DNA of 64,000 bases from Apostichopus japonicus (GCF_037975245.1 NC_092568.1:41281631-41345630), one strand, 5' to 3'; shown: positions 34,286 to 48,975, numbered from the stretch's first letter. A program made the numbers and translations. Notes: generated by a model not told the origin, from the sequence alone.

Positions 34286-37200
34286 AAAACCTACTATGTG
34301 ATATTTTGTCTTTGTACCATTTAATATGAATTATTAATAATTTTGAGTTATTGTGAGCGTCATGAGAAAGACAGAAGCATTGTTGTACATATCTCAAAGT
34401 TGTCAGGTTGTAAATCTCTACAAAATGTGATGCAATAAAAAGTTAAGAAATGGTTGGGATGACCTGTTTTCTTGGACTTTATGAGAAAGCGTTAACGAGT
34501 GGTTATTAACGACAAGAAATATGGGGAGAACAAAGAGAAGAAGATCTCTTGTTCTAATTTGAATAATTCTGTGGCTTATATAATGTTGTTTGTTTACAGT
34601 CTACAGAAAATGGTGCCGTTGTACACATGTGCAGTAAACATTCAAGTTAATGGTGACAGTTTTTATCTTCGCCCATGAATCACCCTAGTTGTGCATGCAT
34701 TAACTATTCATGGTGCCTTCAGGTTCTGCCCTGTGTCTACAGTTGGGAAAAAGGACCATAAACGGCCTGATTTATCGCACAACTTGGAAAATTTCTAAAC
34801 AAGAAGTAGCTGTATAATGTCTGAAGCGGTGTATTTCCATCTGTTAACTACCTCCTAATTGCAAGCCTAGTCTTCAAGCTTCAAGAAAGGTTAAGTGGGT
34901 TGTATTTCATCAACGAAAATCATAGCAAAGTCCTTTGTTTTGGGCGAATCTTTTTTTATCATTTCTCGGTCAGGTCAAGAGACAAATTCGAACATTATGC
35001 AGGATAGTGGAACTACTGAGCTCGGTGATTCATAAATGAAACAGAAGACATTGTTGCTCGGAGGAAAAAAAACAGACTTTTTTGGGTCACCTTGCCATCG
35101 AACCAGATTTTATAATGATGAAGTTTCATGTTGAATGGGTAATATGAGAGATGAAGAAATGAAGTTACAAAAAGGCCCCCCGTTTTGGAGATTGTGGACT
35201 CAACCTTCTTCTTCTCTCTCTCTGTGAGCTTTAATGGTCTTGAATGGGAGAGACTACAGCTAGTTACTGTATTTAAGACTGTAAGCTGGCAATGCCGGAC
35301 ACTCTCACAGTGTTGCCATTCACGTATACCAACTTCTTTATATCTTTTTAATGGCTCAGGTTAAGCTTTATTAGTGAGGTACACAAACATGGAGAGTAGG
35401 TTATATATATGTTACAGATATGAAGTCCAGAGAATCTATGTGCCTTCTACAATAAACAATAACTTAAGCTATCATAGAAATATTATTTAGGTCAAATGGA
35501 TGATAAATTTCTTCTCGTCAGTCTTTTCTATTAAATGTCTGTGAATGTATCAAATACTAAGAACATACTCTACTGGCTCATCTCCTCTGTCCTCCCCCCC
35601 CCCCCTCCCCTGGTTCCCTCCTCTCCTCTCCCTTTCCATCTTCCATTAATAGGATACAAACATGAGAAGCATCTATTTGTGATCTAACCATTAGAACATG
35701 TCATTAATACTAGGACATTTTATATGCTAAGTTTAAAGTACAAAAGAAATGTTATGGTCCACTAACTATTACTATCGTCACTACCAGTTCCTTTAGACAG
35801 CCCCGGTCTAGGTCCTTTTAATCACACACCATCTTATTCAACCTTGATGCTATGCATAAAGGGTCCATGTGTTTATATGGGCCACTAACGTATGTTGATC
35901 AGTAGCCATTATGATGATGACAGCTGGTGATCCTTTAGACAGCCCCAGATTAGGCCCTTATAGCATTCCCAACCATTCATAGAGATGTATATGGGTCACT
36001 AGTGACTCATCTATTTTCAATCATTTCAGAATATTAAAATATTCCATTCTCCCCCTCTATCCTATATCTACCACCCCTAGCTGGTAGCTACTATTAACAC
36101 TGGGAAACCCATTTTCCAAGCTGTTCAGAAAAAATGATGAAAAGGGAAAGATTTCAGGTAGATCAATACTTGTGGAGTTTCCTAAGATTATATACTAGAT
36201 AGTTGTTGATTGATGTGACCTAGTTAGGATGATTGGGGTGGAATGGATTCTAAAAGCTGCCATCTGGTAATTAAAGGAGCAGTAAAGGTAGAATAATAGA
36301 AAGAATTTTCACCTCGGCAAATATATAGCTGTACATACAAAAGGCTTCTAATGATGCAAAGTGCAAAATAGGAGAAACGTAATTAGGGATATTTTTAATT
36401 GACTGAGTTTTGATGGATGGTCTTGAGGGTGGAAAAAAAAATAGAGATTATGATTTATAAAGCAAATAATATTGTATGCAGCGTATGTTTCCGACAACAA
36501 TGACATGACTGTTTGGCAAAGAAAAGAAAAATCATCTGTAAATATGTGTGAATATCAAGCTTTAAGATCTCACTTGTTCTTCAGTACCCATCTTTAAAAT
36601 ACCCAAAATTGGAACGAAATCTGAAAAATAAGGGTGGCGGTGTTTATTAACTCCAGGGAATTGACACTCGTCAGTCGAATGATAATGCTGAAGCAAAGAC
36701 GTGCCCAAGAGTCAAGTTGTCATCAGGATGTACCTTATGTTTGGCTGGAAACTCTTCTTGTTTACTCCGATATCAAGGATGCATGGAAGGGGGGGGGGGG
36801 GGGAGCAGGAGCCTTACTGATTGGAGGCAATCTTGTAAGGTTGGCTTAGTTTTCATTTAGATGATTGACTAGGCAGAGTACTTTTCAAGTCTTTTATAGT
36901 TTTTGGCTGAGGGAGCATTTTTTCCCCAAATTTTTTTTTTTTTTTCTTCTTTTTTTTTTAGTGCTCATAGCACCAAATTATGAAAGAGTTATTAGAGATG
37001 TATTAGGTGAAAGTTGATGTCGTGAAGGTGTTAGGGTGGCAGTAATGTGTCCTGCGTGGAACGGTATTAAGCGGTAACCAGATTGAGTGGAAAGGGGTAA
37101 GGGTTCAACAAGTACAAAGATTATTGACATCTTTAATATTGAAGTATTTCTCTTTTTGACATTGATGGATAACTGTATTTCAAGAGAATTATGGGGGAAG

Positions 37201-37934
37201 TGAGTAAGTTTTACATTTAAATCAGGGAAACTTAATTAATGCATTTAAGAAATCTCTTCATCTGAAAAATACTTGTGACTTCGTACAATGGGCAATCAAG
37301 AACATAAAAAGGCTTGAGATGGGAGGCCGAAATTTTCTGTCCTTTTTGGAAAGGTTAGAGTGATGATATTTGATAAACCTTTTTACAATTCAGTTCATCC
37401 ACGTTATTAAGACAAATATTTATTGCCTTTTGTTCTTCACACCATTTGATCGGCAAAGTAGATTTGATAATATGTTTGTCTTCATGGTTTGGTTCAGATT
37501 GCAAAAGTACTCTGGGGGTTAGTTCAAGAAGCAGACTCAAGCCGACATTCATTCTGGTGTGAGACAAAATTTGGTATGCATGTCAAAGACGGGCGGGGAG
37601 AGGGACCAAATTCAAAATGTAGGTCAGGGCCTGACTTTTAATTGAAAGGCCAGAGGCAAGTCAAGGATTGTCTAAAGGAGGGGTTGCAGCACTGTTTGTT
37701 GAAACCAATTAAAGGGGTTTCTTGGTCCTTCCCCATGAGAAACAATAAAACATTGCATTTTGAAGCATCTCTAGATTATAAATAAGGTCTTTAATAAGTT
37801 GCTCTATGCATTGTTGTGTTAATAAATGCTCTTGACTTTATGTGTGATGTTGAATAGCGCAGAGAGGGGTGGGGGATGGGAGGGGGGTAACACCTGTAGT
37901 AGCATTGGCCTAATTCTTCCCCGGCCCAAGATGA
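34286..37934. other. Non-coding DNA, no gene recognised
   Basis: Contains homopolymers (C-run near 35595, G-run at 36790-36803, T-runs near 36935) and two related TTTAGACAGCCCC segments near 35794 and 35936. No exon-like frame is recognised. Confidence 0.5.
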
Positions 37935-37935
37935 A

Positions 37936-38090
37936 AATATCCTACAACTGAGCTATTTTCTCCGGCCGACGATGGGATGGGGATCATGGCCCTCCGCCCC
38001 TCCCTTTGTGCATGCAATATCCTACAACTGAGCTATTTTCTCCGGCCGACGATGGGATGGGGACCATGGCCCTCCATATGTGCATGCATG
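37936..38090. repeat. 80-bp tandem duplication
   Basis: AATATCCTACAACTGAGC starts at 37936 and 38016. The match continues through TCTCCGGCCGACGATGGGAT and CATGGCCCTCC to GTGCATGCA. Confidence 0.93.
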
Positions 38091-39744
38091 CCAATGTTGC
38101 ACAAGTCGTTAAGCAATTAAACTCCCTTTCCAATTGGACCTGTTTATAATTTAAGCGGATAAAGACATTACCTATTGGGTACTTTTCATGTAGACACACA
38201 TTGGAGGCACTATCTGTGTGCATAAATTAAGCTTTTACTTAATAATGGCTACACAGCAACCTGTGTGGATGAAGACATATTGTAGTATTACCAACATGGA
38301 GAAACATTATTACTTATTGGTTTATATGCTGTCTGTTCGGAGAAAGAAAATTACCTTACGCACTACCCATATGTGGATGAAAATATTTGGGGGGGGGGGG
38401 GGGAATCCATGACTATGTGAACTAAGACATTAACTTTCAGTGGGTACACTATACTTTATATTGTGTTGTTAATTTATTCACAATCAAATATTTCAACCAC
38501 TACTATGCCACCATGCATACCAAATACAACTACTATCAATACCATGCATGCCCTTATACTCATTAATGCAGGTCATACAGGGTTTCAGTAGTACAATCAG
38601 TACTATGTTCTCATACAGTTCCCATATTGGTATAATCAGTAACATCTCGGTACCATTCCACCATACTTATACAGCCATTCATTGACTGTGTATTATATCC
38701 CTGTTATAATCTTGACCTTAACATGTGTTATATTTCCAGTGGTTTGCAATCATTCACCCTTTCAACACCTCTGGAGGGCTGAGGTTACTGTTAATAGGAC
38801 TTACATGTACAAAAGTCCTTTACTTTGCATAGTGCCCTTGTAGCACTCTTCATTCATAACTGCCCTCCATTTTATTCAACCTTCTCATATTCTGTTTGCA
38901 GGAAAACAGACAGCATAAAAACTTGACAAGTATATCACTTTCAAACAATAACTGAAGGTTAACAGTGAATAACTATAGATTGTTCATTAGTAGAAAAACA
39001 GGCCACTTTGAACTTGGTAACATTTTTGATAATAATTTAAACTGGCCACAATCACATTCTGCCAATTTAGTTCAAAAGTAAAATGATAGAAACCAGTTTA
39101 ATGTTTAATCCAAAAGTAAACTGACAATTTATGATTTTGAGGTATAGCACCACCAACGTTATAACACAGCATCACAGCAAATCAGAAGTGTACTGTAATA
39201 TAACGGTGTGCTGCTTGCTTTGTTAAGAAAATGCACTCCCATGTTGACAACAAACCAGCACAGGGGGAACACACCATATAAGTAGCCCTCAATGTAGGCA
39301 CATGTGTCGTCAGTGTTAATAGCATCTATACATGGCCCTTCATCAAAGACATGGCCCTCAGTGCTAATAAGCAGCTGTCCATCTAAGCAGCCATTTATAT
39401 TGACAATCATTATTGTCGATGATCCCAGTTAACCATAGATTAAAAAAAATCCCCCTGTGCCTATCGTGCATACTTTTGCAGTTAATCTGGAAAGAGTTCC
39501 ACAAATTCATGTTTTTCTTAGTTCTTGCAAAACAAAGTTTTCCCCATAGTTGACACCATGTTTATAACTTAAAAAACCCTCCTGCTGACATTTTCTTGAC
39601 TCCTTTAGAACTTTCTCCTTGCAAAGAACAAATTGTCTTTGTAAAAAGTAGGGTGCTTTCTAAAAAGTTTGATAAAATTGCAAAACCCCTGCAAACATTT
39701 CATGCTTGAAAAAACTCTGATTCTGAGCGGTTTTAATGAATTTG
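38091..39744. other. Non-coding DNA, no gene recognised
   Basis: A G-run lies at 38389-38402. The minus frame at 39159-39410 (83 codons) has balanced composition but no domain I recognise. A diffuse TACTATC/TACCAT-rich stretch spans 38500-38680. Confidence 0.5.
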
Positions 39745-40626
39745 GGATATTTTTAGGCCCCTTATGCAGAGCTTTATTTAAAAGTATGATGGTTGGGGCT
39801 CGATCCCTAGGGCATCGTCAAATATTTCATTCTAGTTTGCTTTCTTCATTTCATGACTGTTGGCATTTCCTATCATTCTTTTAATGCATAAAAAGTAACT
39901 ATAATTTCACAAAAGTTTTGCAAAACTTAAATTTGGTATTTTAATAAGCTAGTATTGGGTAGTATTGGATATTTTTAGGCCCCTTATGCAGAGCTTTATT
40001 TAAAAGTATGATGGTTGGGGCTCGATCCCTAGGGCATCGTCAAATATTTCATTCTAGTTTGCTTTCTTCATTTCATGACTGTTGGCATTTCCTATCATTC
40101 TTTTAATGCATAAAAAGTAACTATAATTTCACAAAAGTTTTGCAAAACTTAAATTTGGTATTTTAATAAGCTAGTATTGGGTAGTATTGGATATTTTTAG
40201 GCCCCTTATGCAGAGCTTTATTTAAAAGTATGATGGTTGGGGCTCGATCCCTAGGGCATCGTCAAATATTTCATTCTAGTTTGCTTTCTTCATTTCATGA
40301 CTGTTGGCATTTCCTATCATTCTTTTAATGCATAAAAAGTAACTATAATTTCACAAAAGTTTTGCAAAACTTAAATTTGGTATTTTAATAAGCTAGTATT
40401 GGGTAGTATTGGATATTTTTAGGCCCCTTATGCAGAGCTTTATTTAAAAGTATGATGGTTGGGGCTCGATCCCTAGGGCATCGTCAAATATTTCATTCTA
40501 GTTTGCTTTCTTCATTTCATGACTGTTGGCATTTCCTATCATTCTTTTAATGCATAAAAAGTAACTATAATTTCACAAAAGTTTTGCAAAACTTAAATTT
40601 GGTATTTTAATAAGCTAGTATTGGGT
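39745..40626. repeat. 222-bp tandem repeat, four near-perfect copies
   Basis: GGATATTTTTAGGCCCC starts units at 39745, 39967, 40189 and 40411, exactly 222 bp apart. Reading them side by side I see no differences until the fourth copy ends about 6 bases short. Each unit holds GGGGCTCGATCCCTAGGG, loosely like a tRNA B-box, but its flanking stem does not pair well. The identity marks a recent amplification or ongoing homogenisation. Confidence 0.96.
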
Positions 40627-42180
40627 GAAAAGTTCATAAATTGAAAGGAAGTGAGAAAGAACTTGCTAATGTTTATGATGCAGCATGTTACTTTAGCAGT
40701 TACTTTCAGTATGCAGCAGGTTAAGTATGCAGCAGTTACTTTAAGAGTTTGCCAAGTCGCTAATTGCTGTTATGTACTTTGTAAGTGGCTGTATTATGAT
40801 GCTGCATAGAGCACAATCAAGTTATGGTCAAGAAATAAATGTATTATGATAGGAACATTTACAGTATTTGTTACATGTTTATTTTTCAATATTGAATGTA
40901 TGGTTACATCTGGTTAGACACTGAAAGTCCCTGGTAATTGAACTGATCAATCTGGTGCTGGAAGTCACTAGTCCCTGACCACTCATATTATGCAGTGGTC
41001 ACACTGACAGGACAGCATTGTCCGTATTATGTGTACTCAAGACAAACTGACCAGTCAGCACTGTGTGTCTGTATGTGTACTCGAGTCAGGTCTTTCATTA
41101 AGTATTTCACTCATTGTGAGAATGCTTACCTCGTGAGATGTTAAACAGAATGATTTTGCTTCTAATTGTATGTTGGGATTGAATGATAAATGAGACGATA
41201 GTCTGGTACATGAAGTATGTAAGAAACATGTACTGAGTTTGTAAATTGACTCTCACAATTGATGTAGTAACCACAAGAATGTAACTTTACCAACCTTCAT
41301 TTACCACCAAGAGGCAAGCAAGGGATTGTATTATTCGGTCAGTGGGCCCAAACATTCTATCCATATGCCATCCTATATGCCTATATTCTATATTCTATCT
41401 ATATGCCATCCGAAGAAAAAATGAAAAATCTTTTCTTTGTTTAAAGCCAGAAAACAGCCAACATGCATTCAAATAGTTATGGGTTCACCTGAGTTTTTAT
41501 TTTCAACCTGTTTTCTATAATAATTTCATTTTACAATTGATTCATTTGTGAAAGGAAATGATGATAGTACATTGAACCATCAAGGTTCCTGCTGGCTGTA
41601 CAGTTGTAACTCATTGATTAATTGCATCAAGTTAACACGTACATTGAAAAATGTTGAATGCAATTCCCCGCTCTTGTTTCATTGACCAAGTAAATGGCTG
41701 CCCATGAATTTCGCCATCGGTAGGCCCCGGAACAACAAAGGATAAATTCCAACAGGAGCGTTGAAATCAATAAAGTTTATTCAATGGTGATAGATACCTA
41801 ATGTCATGGCATTAGGAAGGACGTACTATTTAAACATCAAGTTTGGAATTGTTGCCAGTGTCATAATATGGGGATCATTAAACAGTACCAACAACGAACA
41901 CATGTAGCTTGTACAATATCCTTCAGGTGTATGTATAGATTACAATCATGTACATCTGCAAAATTATCTGTCAATGGAGAGGGGGACGGAATTGCTGTCA
42001 TAGGGTGTCATTGTGGTGAGATGTTTGGATTTAGAAGTAGAGGTTGGAGAGGGAAGGGAGAGAGGGGAAGGGTCAGTTTGTGGCAGCAGAATGAGATATT
42101 CAGATCTGCATATGGGTGGAATTTTTCAACAAGGTGAAATGTGATTTTGATTGCAGAGACCAGTAAGAATGTTGCAGTAG
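40627..42180. other. Non-coding DNA, no gene recognised
   Basis: Short echoes occur (GCAGTTACTTT near 40690-40745; CTATATGCCATCC near 41355-41410). No coding signal. Confidence 0.5.
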
Positions 42181-43015
42181 GATGATCTATGGGAACATAA
42201 GTGTGGTATTGATGTAACTGGGTGGGAGTGGGTGAAATGATTCATAGAGGGTTTTGATGATCTATGGGTACATATGGGTTGTATTGATGTAACCAGGTGG
42301 GAGTGGGTGAAATGATTCATGGAGGGTTTTGATGATCTATGGGTACATATGGTTGGTATTGATGTAACCAGGTGGGAGTGGGTGAAGTGATGAATGGAAG
42401 GTTTTGATGATCTATGGGAACATATGGGTGGTATTGATGTAACTGGGTGGGAGTGGGTGAAATGATTCATGGAGGGTTTTGATGATCTATGGGTACATAT
42501 GGGTTGTATTGATGTAACCAGGTGGGAGTGGGTGAAATGATTCACGGAGGGTTTTGATGATCTATGGGTACATATGGGTGGTATTGATGTAATTGGGTGG
42601 GAGTGGGTGAAATGATTCATGGAGGGTTTTGATGATCTATGGGTACAAATGTGTGGTATTGATGTAACTGGGTGGGAGTGGGTGAAATGATTCATGGAGG
42701 GTTTTGATGATCTATGGGTACATATGTGTGGTATTGATGTAACTGGGTGGGAGTGGGTGAAATGATTCATGGAGGGTTTTGATGATCTCTGGGTACATAT
42801 GAGTGGTATTGATGTAACCGGGTGGGAGTGGGTAAAATGTTTCATGGAGGGTTTTAATGATCTTTGGGTACATATGGGTGGTATTGATGTAACAAGGGTG
42901 GGAGTGGGTGAAATGATTCATGGAGGGTTTTGATGATCTCTGGGTATATATCTGTGGCATTGATGTAACAGGGGTGGTAGTGGGTGGAGTGATTCATGGA
43001 GGGTTTTTTTGTTGC
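42181..43015. repeat. 75-bp minisatellite, about 11 copies
   Basis: GATGATCTATGGG starts units at 42181, 42256, 42331 and 42406. Each unit goes on with GGTATTGATGTAAC, GGTGGGAGTGGGTGAAATGA and TTCATGGAGGGTTTT. As 75 is a multiple of 3, the minus strand stays open for 239 codons with a 25-residue His/Ser/Thr/Pro-rich repeat. I see no start, signal peptide or unique domain to suggest a real protein. Confidence 0.95.
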
Positions 43016-46000
43016 AGAAAGGTGAGGCATATGCAGCTCTGGATTATGGAGATGTCATGTTGCAGGGTGAGATGTGAGTAATGGATGGGAAGGGTGAGTG
43101 TGTACTGGGATCAATTCTCTCATGAATCCTGTCAGATAGCTCTTCTATTGTCTCTATTTTTCACTCTTGGGAACCCTGTGGCTGTATTAATTTATGAAAA
43201 GAAAGAAAAAGAAAAATCCTTCTCTCTCGTTTCCATTTTCAGCTGTGAACAGTTGTTGTAAGAAATCCAGAATTAGTTTTTAAAGTTGTTGAACTTGTGA
43301 TCAGTTGAGGATCATTCATATGTGCCCTTCTTCATCTTTCTCCGTTTGTTTCTTTGCTTCTCTTCAAAGCTTTCAAGAGAGAGCTGACCCACTTTGAAGT
43401 ATCTTCTCCCTCGATGCTAGACCAAAATCTTTAGCACCATTTCTCTCTAAAGTAGCCTCCAGATATGTTCGGCCAAAAAATATTCTGAATATTTTTTTTT
43501 CTGATACGAATTACCACTTTGCTTTGCATGACACACCTGTAATTGATTTATGGCACGTTCCTTTGGGGGGAGAGCCTCTAGTAATTATGTACATTTAAGC
43601 CATGTGTAAGTTATATGTTTATTATCCCTGAACCCTTTGACGGGTTGACTTAAAGTGCTTTCATGCATTTATCTTGACATATTGAGGCTATAGTGCCCCA
43701 GAGTTAAGAAAATCTGTACCGAAGGTGTTTCCTCTATTAGCATTTCCTCTGATTAAATTTACTTAATTTTTTTATGGTATGAATAGGGGCTCATTGTTAT
43801 TTTTGATCTATTCATTTCGAATTACTAAGGTAAGCTATTAAATCCAGATTCGTGTAAAGCGGTTTTGATGTATGTATGATTTAAGTGATTTCTCTCGGTG
43901 TTTAAAGGTTATACGTAGCGCCATCTTTGAGATTGTCACCCTGTTGTGAACTTTCAAGTGATGAGCAATTCCCCTCCACCTCCACGAATCCCACCCCACC
44001 CATTAAATATTCCCTTGGGTATAGGGAAGGGGACTTTGATATCTGATTGTGATTGTGATTGGGGTAATGGGAGGTTAGGAGCAGACTGGAGTAGTGTTAA
44101 ATCGCCCTCCAAGTCTGTAGAAATCTGATTACATAGACCTGTTAGTTTATTTGACTAAATTATACCACACATATACCCATCAATCTGTTTTGAGAATATC
44201 AAATGTGTATGCTCAACTTTGTAAATCAAAAACCAGAATAAGATTCTTTGGTTGTGGTGTTAACTTACAGTGAAAGTGGGGGTCGGGGAAGTTTGGGGTT
44301 TTTATTGGTCGAAATTTTGGTTGTTTTTTTGTTTTTTCAGTCTGTTCGTCATTCACAAATGTTCTTCATTGTGGCATATTTGATAGTGGTGCTTTCTGAA
44401 TGGGGATGAAGATTCAGTGTGGGCACGGATTAAATGTGAATTTCTCTTTGAAAAGTGAAGGAACAATGTTGTTCTGTTTTGGTTTTTTATTTGTCCGGAA
44501 GACTTAGAATGCTACAGCAGTATTAACTGGTCATCTAATATATGGTAATAACTTGCATATCATTAATAAAGATGCATCAATGGTTAGGGCTTAATATTAA
44601 CTATTTGAATTCCTTCCCACTCCCGCCTCCCCCCCTCCCCAACCGCATGAAGGGAAAGGGGGGAAATTGCTACAAAATATTTAAGCTGTTCAAGCAGTAC
44701 CACCTGGGCTATCCATTACTAGCTGAACAGGACAGTTTTAGTCCAAAAAAGCATTGGGTGTGTCTGCTGTCGCTTTAGAAAGGTCAGGGAAGAGTATTTC
44801 CAACATTGATCTTGTTGGTCGTTAACATTAATAGCCAGTTTGAATATTATGGCCTGAGACCGATAGAAACTGGGAGGTTCGTTATCTCTTCATCAAGCTA
44901 ATTGTTTGTGACAGTTTGTTTTAAGAAGTAGGTGAAGGGTTCTCTTCTCTTTAAGGGATGGCATGACAAAATCAATTTCACTGGCACTTTGGTATGCAAC
45001 CTTGAAAATAAGGTCTTGTCACCTATTTTTGTTAAGCTCTCTTTCTCTCTCTCATAACCCTACATCTCAGGCCTTCACACTGCATGTGTACCTGAATTTG
45101 ATGTAATTAGCGAACCCCACACCGAACATGAAAAAAAAACCCTTAGACTTATTATTAGAGCTGTATGTTTTGACATCGGCAGATTTTGTTACAGTTGCCA
45201 TGATCATTAACAGAAATTGAGGCAAACATTAACGAACAAAATGGAGGTCACGTGGGCTCTGCGGGGCCCGTAAGCAGAACGGTATAAGCGGTGATTGAAA
45301 CCCCTGTCGTGTCGCACCTTTCGAACTGATTTACTTCATCACACGACCCAAGGTTCATGTCATTCCCAATCACAGGCAATGTGATTTAAATAATTGTTTA
45401 TTTTTGCCTTTTGTAAGGCTCCGTATACTGACATTGCGGACCGAAGTGATATGCCGTTCTTTGACTGACCGCCTACGGCTCGCAGATGTGAAGCAAGACT
45501 CGAGTTTTAAAATACGACCACCAGGGGCCTAAATTATAGTTGATTTTTGCCGGAGGGTTACTGGGGGGCGGGGGAGAGATTTGATTGTGCTAGTTCTACG
45601 TTTTGAAACCTCTGGAGTGGGGTGTGTGAATAGGGTATGCGTAATTCGTTTTGATTTTGGTAAATAACTTCACGCATGTTTTTGTAGCTGCTCTTCCTCG
45701 TTGTGTAAGGCGTGCTAACATGTCTTCTAGTTAATATCGTGTTTGATGTAGTCATGACCTCATTAGGAAACAGATGTTGAAGTTGTAGGTGGTGAGCCCC
45801 AAAATTTGATTTGAGAACACAAGACATCACCTCTGGTTACCCAAAACCTGTAATGATGTGTTTGCAACGTTTTGTGCTTTGAATCTACTGAAAATTAACT
45901 GAAGCAATGAGATAGCAAAATGTAGGTCAAATTTGTGAAGATGATTTGCACCTGAGCTGGATTTGCCCTAGCCGGGAACGGTGCATTATTGCAGAACCGT

Positions 46001-46068
46001 TAATGGGACAGTGGGATAATTTATTCATGGAATAATGGTAATAATTAGTAGGATATGTTTAGTGGGAC
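43016..46068. other. Non-coding DNA, no gene recognised
   Basis: Mixed sequence with slightly higher GC near 45250-45560. A 90-codon minus frame at 45558-45830 has no recognisable domain. Confidence 0.45.
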
Positions 46069-46770
46069 ATGGAGTCAGTCATTCATTCAAACCCTCCATT
46101 CAGATCCTCATTTATTCATTCATTCATTCAGTCAGTCAGTCATTCTTTCATGGAATCAGTTAGTCAGACCCTTCATTCATACATTGGTTCATTCAGTCAT
46201 TCTTTCATGAAATCACTCATTCATTCAGACCGATCCATTCAGATCCTCATTTATTCATTCAGTCAGTCAGTCATTCTTTCATGGAGTCCGTCAGTCAGAC
46301 CATTCGTTCATTCTTTCATGGAGTCAGTCATTCATTCAGACCCTCCTGCAGATCCTTATTTATTCATTCATTCAGTCAGTCATTCTTCCAAGCAGTCAGT
46401 CAGTCAGTCAGACCATTCATACATTTATTTATTGATTTATTCATACATTCATTGATTCTTTCATGCAGTCAGTCATTCGTTCACTCATTATTCCATGCAG
46501 TCAGTCAGACCATTCATTTATACATTCATTCATCCATACAAACATTCTTTCATACATTCATTCATTCTTTCATTCATGCAGTCAGTGAGTCAGACCATTC
46601 ATTCATACATTCATTTATATATCCATTCATTCACACATTCAGTCAAACATTTAGTCATTCTTCCATGCAGTCAGTCAGTCAGACCATTCATACATTCATT
46701 CATACATTCATTCATTTACACATTCATTCATTCATACATTCCCGTCATACATTCAGTCATTCTTCCATGC
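46069..46770. repeat. TTCA/GTCA-based compound satellite
   Basis: Runs of TTCA and GTCA are punctuated by TTCTTTCATGGAGTCAGTCA and CAGACCATTCA-like blocks at irregular spacing. Frames of 128-213 codons open across it encode only Ser/His/Ile/Phe repeats and are not genes. Confidence 0.93.
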
Positions 46771-48975
46771 AGTCAAACAGTCATTATCCATTTCTTCAAT
46801 CAATATTCAAATGGAAAGATGGTTATGGCTTCATTTATGCATTCATTTATGCATTCATTCTGGCATTACATTCAATTAGAAATACAATCATTCTAACATT
46901 AATTCATAATAATAGACCATAGTAATGTGTTTTCTTTTCAGTCACCCACTTATTAAAACCTTGCATTTACAATGCTACAAATATATATATATATATGTAT
47001 TCATCTTTGCACAATCCTAGAGTCCATGGTCATTGCTGGCTGATCAGTTAGAGGGGTTTTTTTTTCTTTTTTTTTATATTAAGGGCAGATATCGTCAGAA
47101 TGATCTCAGTCTTCTATGATTACAGTTTTGAATGGTCTGCATCACTTAATTAGCAAGTGGGCCTCAAATATTGAGACACTAAGTCTGTCCTCTTGGATAA
47201 TAAGAGATGGAAATATTTCAACTCAAGATGTTTTGACCCTAACATAGATAAAGTTTGCTGCTCTTGAATGTAATGTCACCCGAGCAGATGAGGCGATTAG
47301 AAAGAGAGAGTATTTCAAACTGGATCAGAATGACTTAATTTGAACTCCAGTAATGTTATGTAGTAGTGTGCATATAAAACTAAATAATTAGACATCCCTT
47401 AATACCGATCTGCAAGAATAGTCCAACATGACAAGAGACTGACTCATTAATGTTTGGAATTGTTATTTGGCGGTACGGATGTGAATTGTTAAAAATGGAG
47501 AGTAAAACAGAACTTGCAACTTGAAATTCTTTGCCATAAATTTATTGCCTTTTTTCGTGTGCTTTGCCTCGTACATTGATCAAGTTTAGATCCTGTTGTG
47601 TTTGTGTTCATTTGTAATTGGATACTGAGGCCTGAAACATTAACATTCAATAAGTGTCAGAAAGCTTCAAGATGTATATCCTTGCAAACAGGCCAAAGGG
47701 AAATTGTGAGGTATTGGGACTGTTTGATTATTGGGTATAAAATGTCATCGACCAACGGATGTGTAATTGTCCTGTGTCATGCATACCACTGTACATACCA
47801 CATACTTGGCAACCCTGCTCCTGCAAATACCACCCTCTTTATCAAATCTGTTTGTTGTAGATTGCTGAATACTTTATCTTCATGAATAACATTATATTCT
47901 ACCATAGTACTCCGCGCTTGGTAACAAAACTTGCCAAAACTATTCATTTAAATAAGAGATATTTTACCTAGCTTTAATTTTGCTAAATATCACTATACAG
48001 AGTCATCGAGGGAATATCGTTAACTGATTGCGGTAATGATTAAATTATGAATATTTTCTCCTTGGTTCCTTGGGGTCCAACAGAGAGCAGATTTACGTAC
48101 ATATTTCTAATTTGCCTTTTAATTTTCTTCTGTTTTATGATGTCAAGCTGTAATATATGCGATGATGTAAGAGTTCCATTCCCGAGTGAACCATTTGTCC
48201 TGCCATTTTGTTCTGAGCTGAGTTTGCTATAAAAAAAAAGTTGTCATAAAAATTTGTAGTAAAGATTGCTATCAGAGTAAAGCAAATAAGACATTATTTC
48301 TACGTAATAATGTTACAGTGGGTGAATTCTCTACTCACAAGCAAATGTTTTAAGTACCCTCAAGCTTCCAAGAATGTCTTAGCACTTGCAAGTTGAGGAA
48401 ACTTCTATTTGGTTGCCTTTATATCAGTAACATCTTCATGTGGGGAGAGAATATAGTTACATGCATGTAATTTGTATAGAAATATAGGCTAATAGATCTA
48501 TGTTGTATACATTGACATGTTAGAGATCAGTTAGAAATGAAATATAGAAAAGTTAATAGAAATGTTGGGAGTAGAGAAATTGAGTTGGAAAACAATAGTT
48601 ACATTATTCTCACATTTAGGCAGCTGGCTATATTTGTAATTTAGTTTATTTTACTTCTATTGTCATCAAATAAGCACCTGGGGCAAGAAATTATTTTCAC
48701 ATTTGATTGGATTAATATGTCACTGCAGATGTTTAAAATAACAACGGACCCAGCTATTACAGTACTTGTGAAAACAAACATCAACTTTTAATCAAGACCT
48801 ACCTGACTTTCATGGTAAATGGTACCTAGCCCATGCCTCCTTCTCAAATGAGGATTCAAATTATGGTTGTAAATGGTAATGACTGTTGGATGAAACAGAT
48901 GGTGTATACAGAACATAAATGTGGTTAATGGTGGAATCTGGTTATGCAAGGCAACCAATAGCTTTACCTATTAAT
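46771..48975. other. Non-coding DNA, no gene recognised
   Basis: Includes an (AT)n run at 46981-46996 and a T-run near 47058-47077. A 95-codon frame at 47598-47885 is unrecognised. Confidence 0.5.

Noticed and set aside
39790-39812. tRNA or SINE B-box in the 222-bp repeat (GGGGCTCGATCCCTAGGG)
   Set aside because: Only two to three pairs form in the would-be T-stem, and no acceptor or A-box partner lies at the right distance.
42126-42845. 239-codon His/Ser/Pro-rich repeat protein
   Set aside because: Follows from a 75-bp period lacking stops in that frame; no signal peptide, no unique domain, and frame breaks at the array edge.
46069-46922. Ser/His/Phe-rich frames of 128-213 codons
   Set aside because: Overlapping frames over TTCA/GTCA repeats; all are low complexity.
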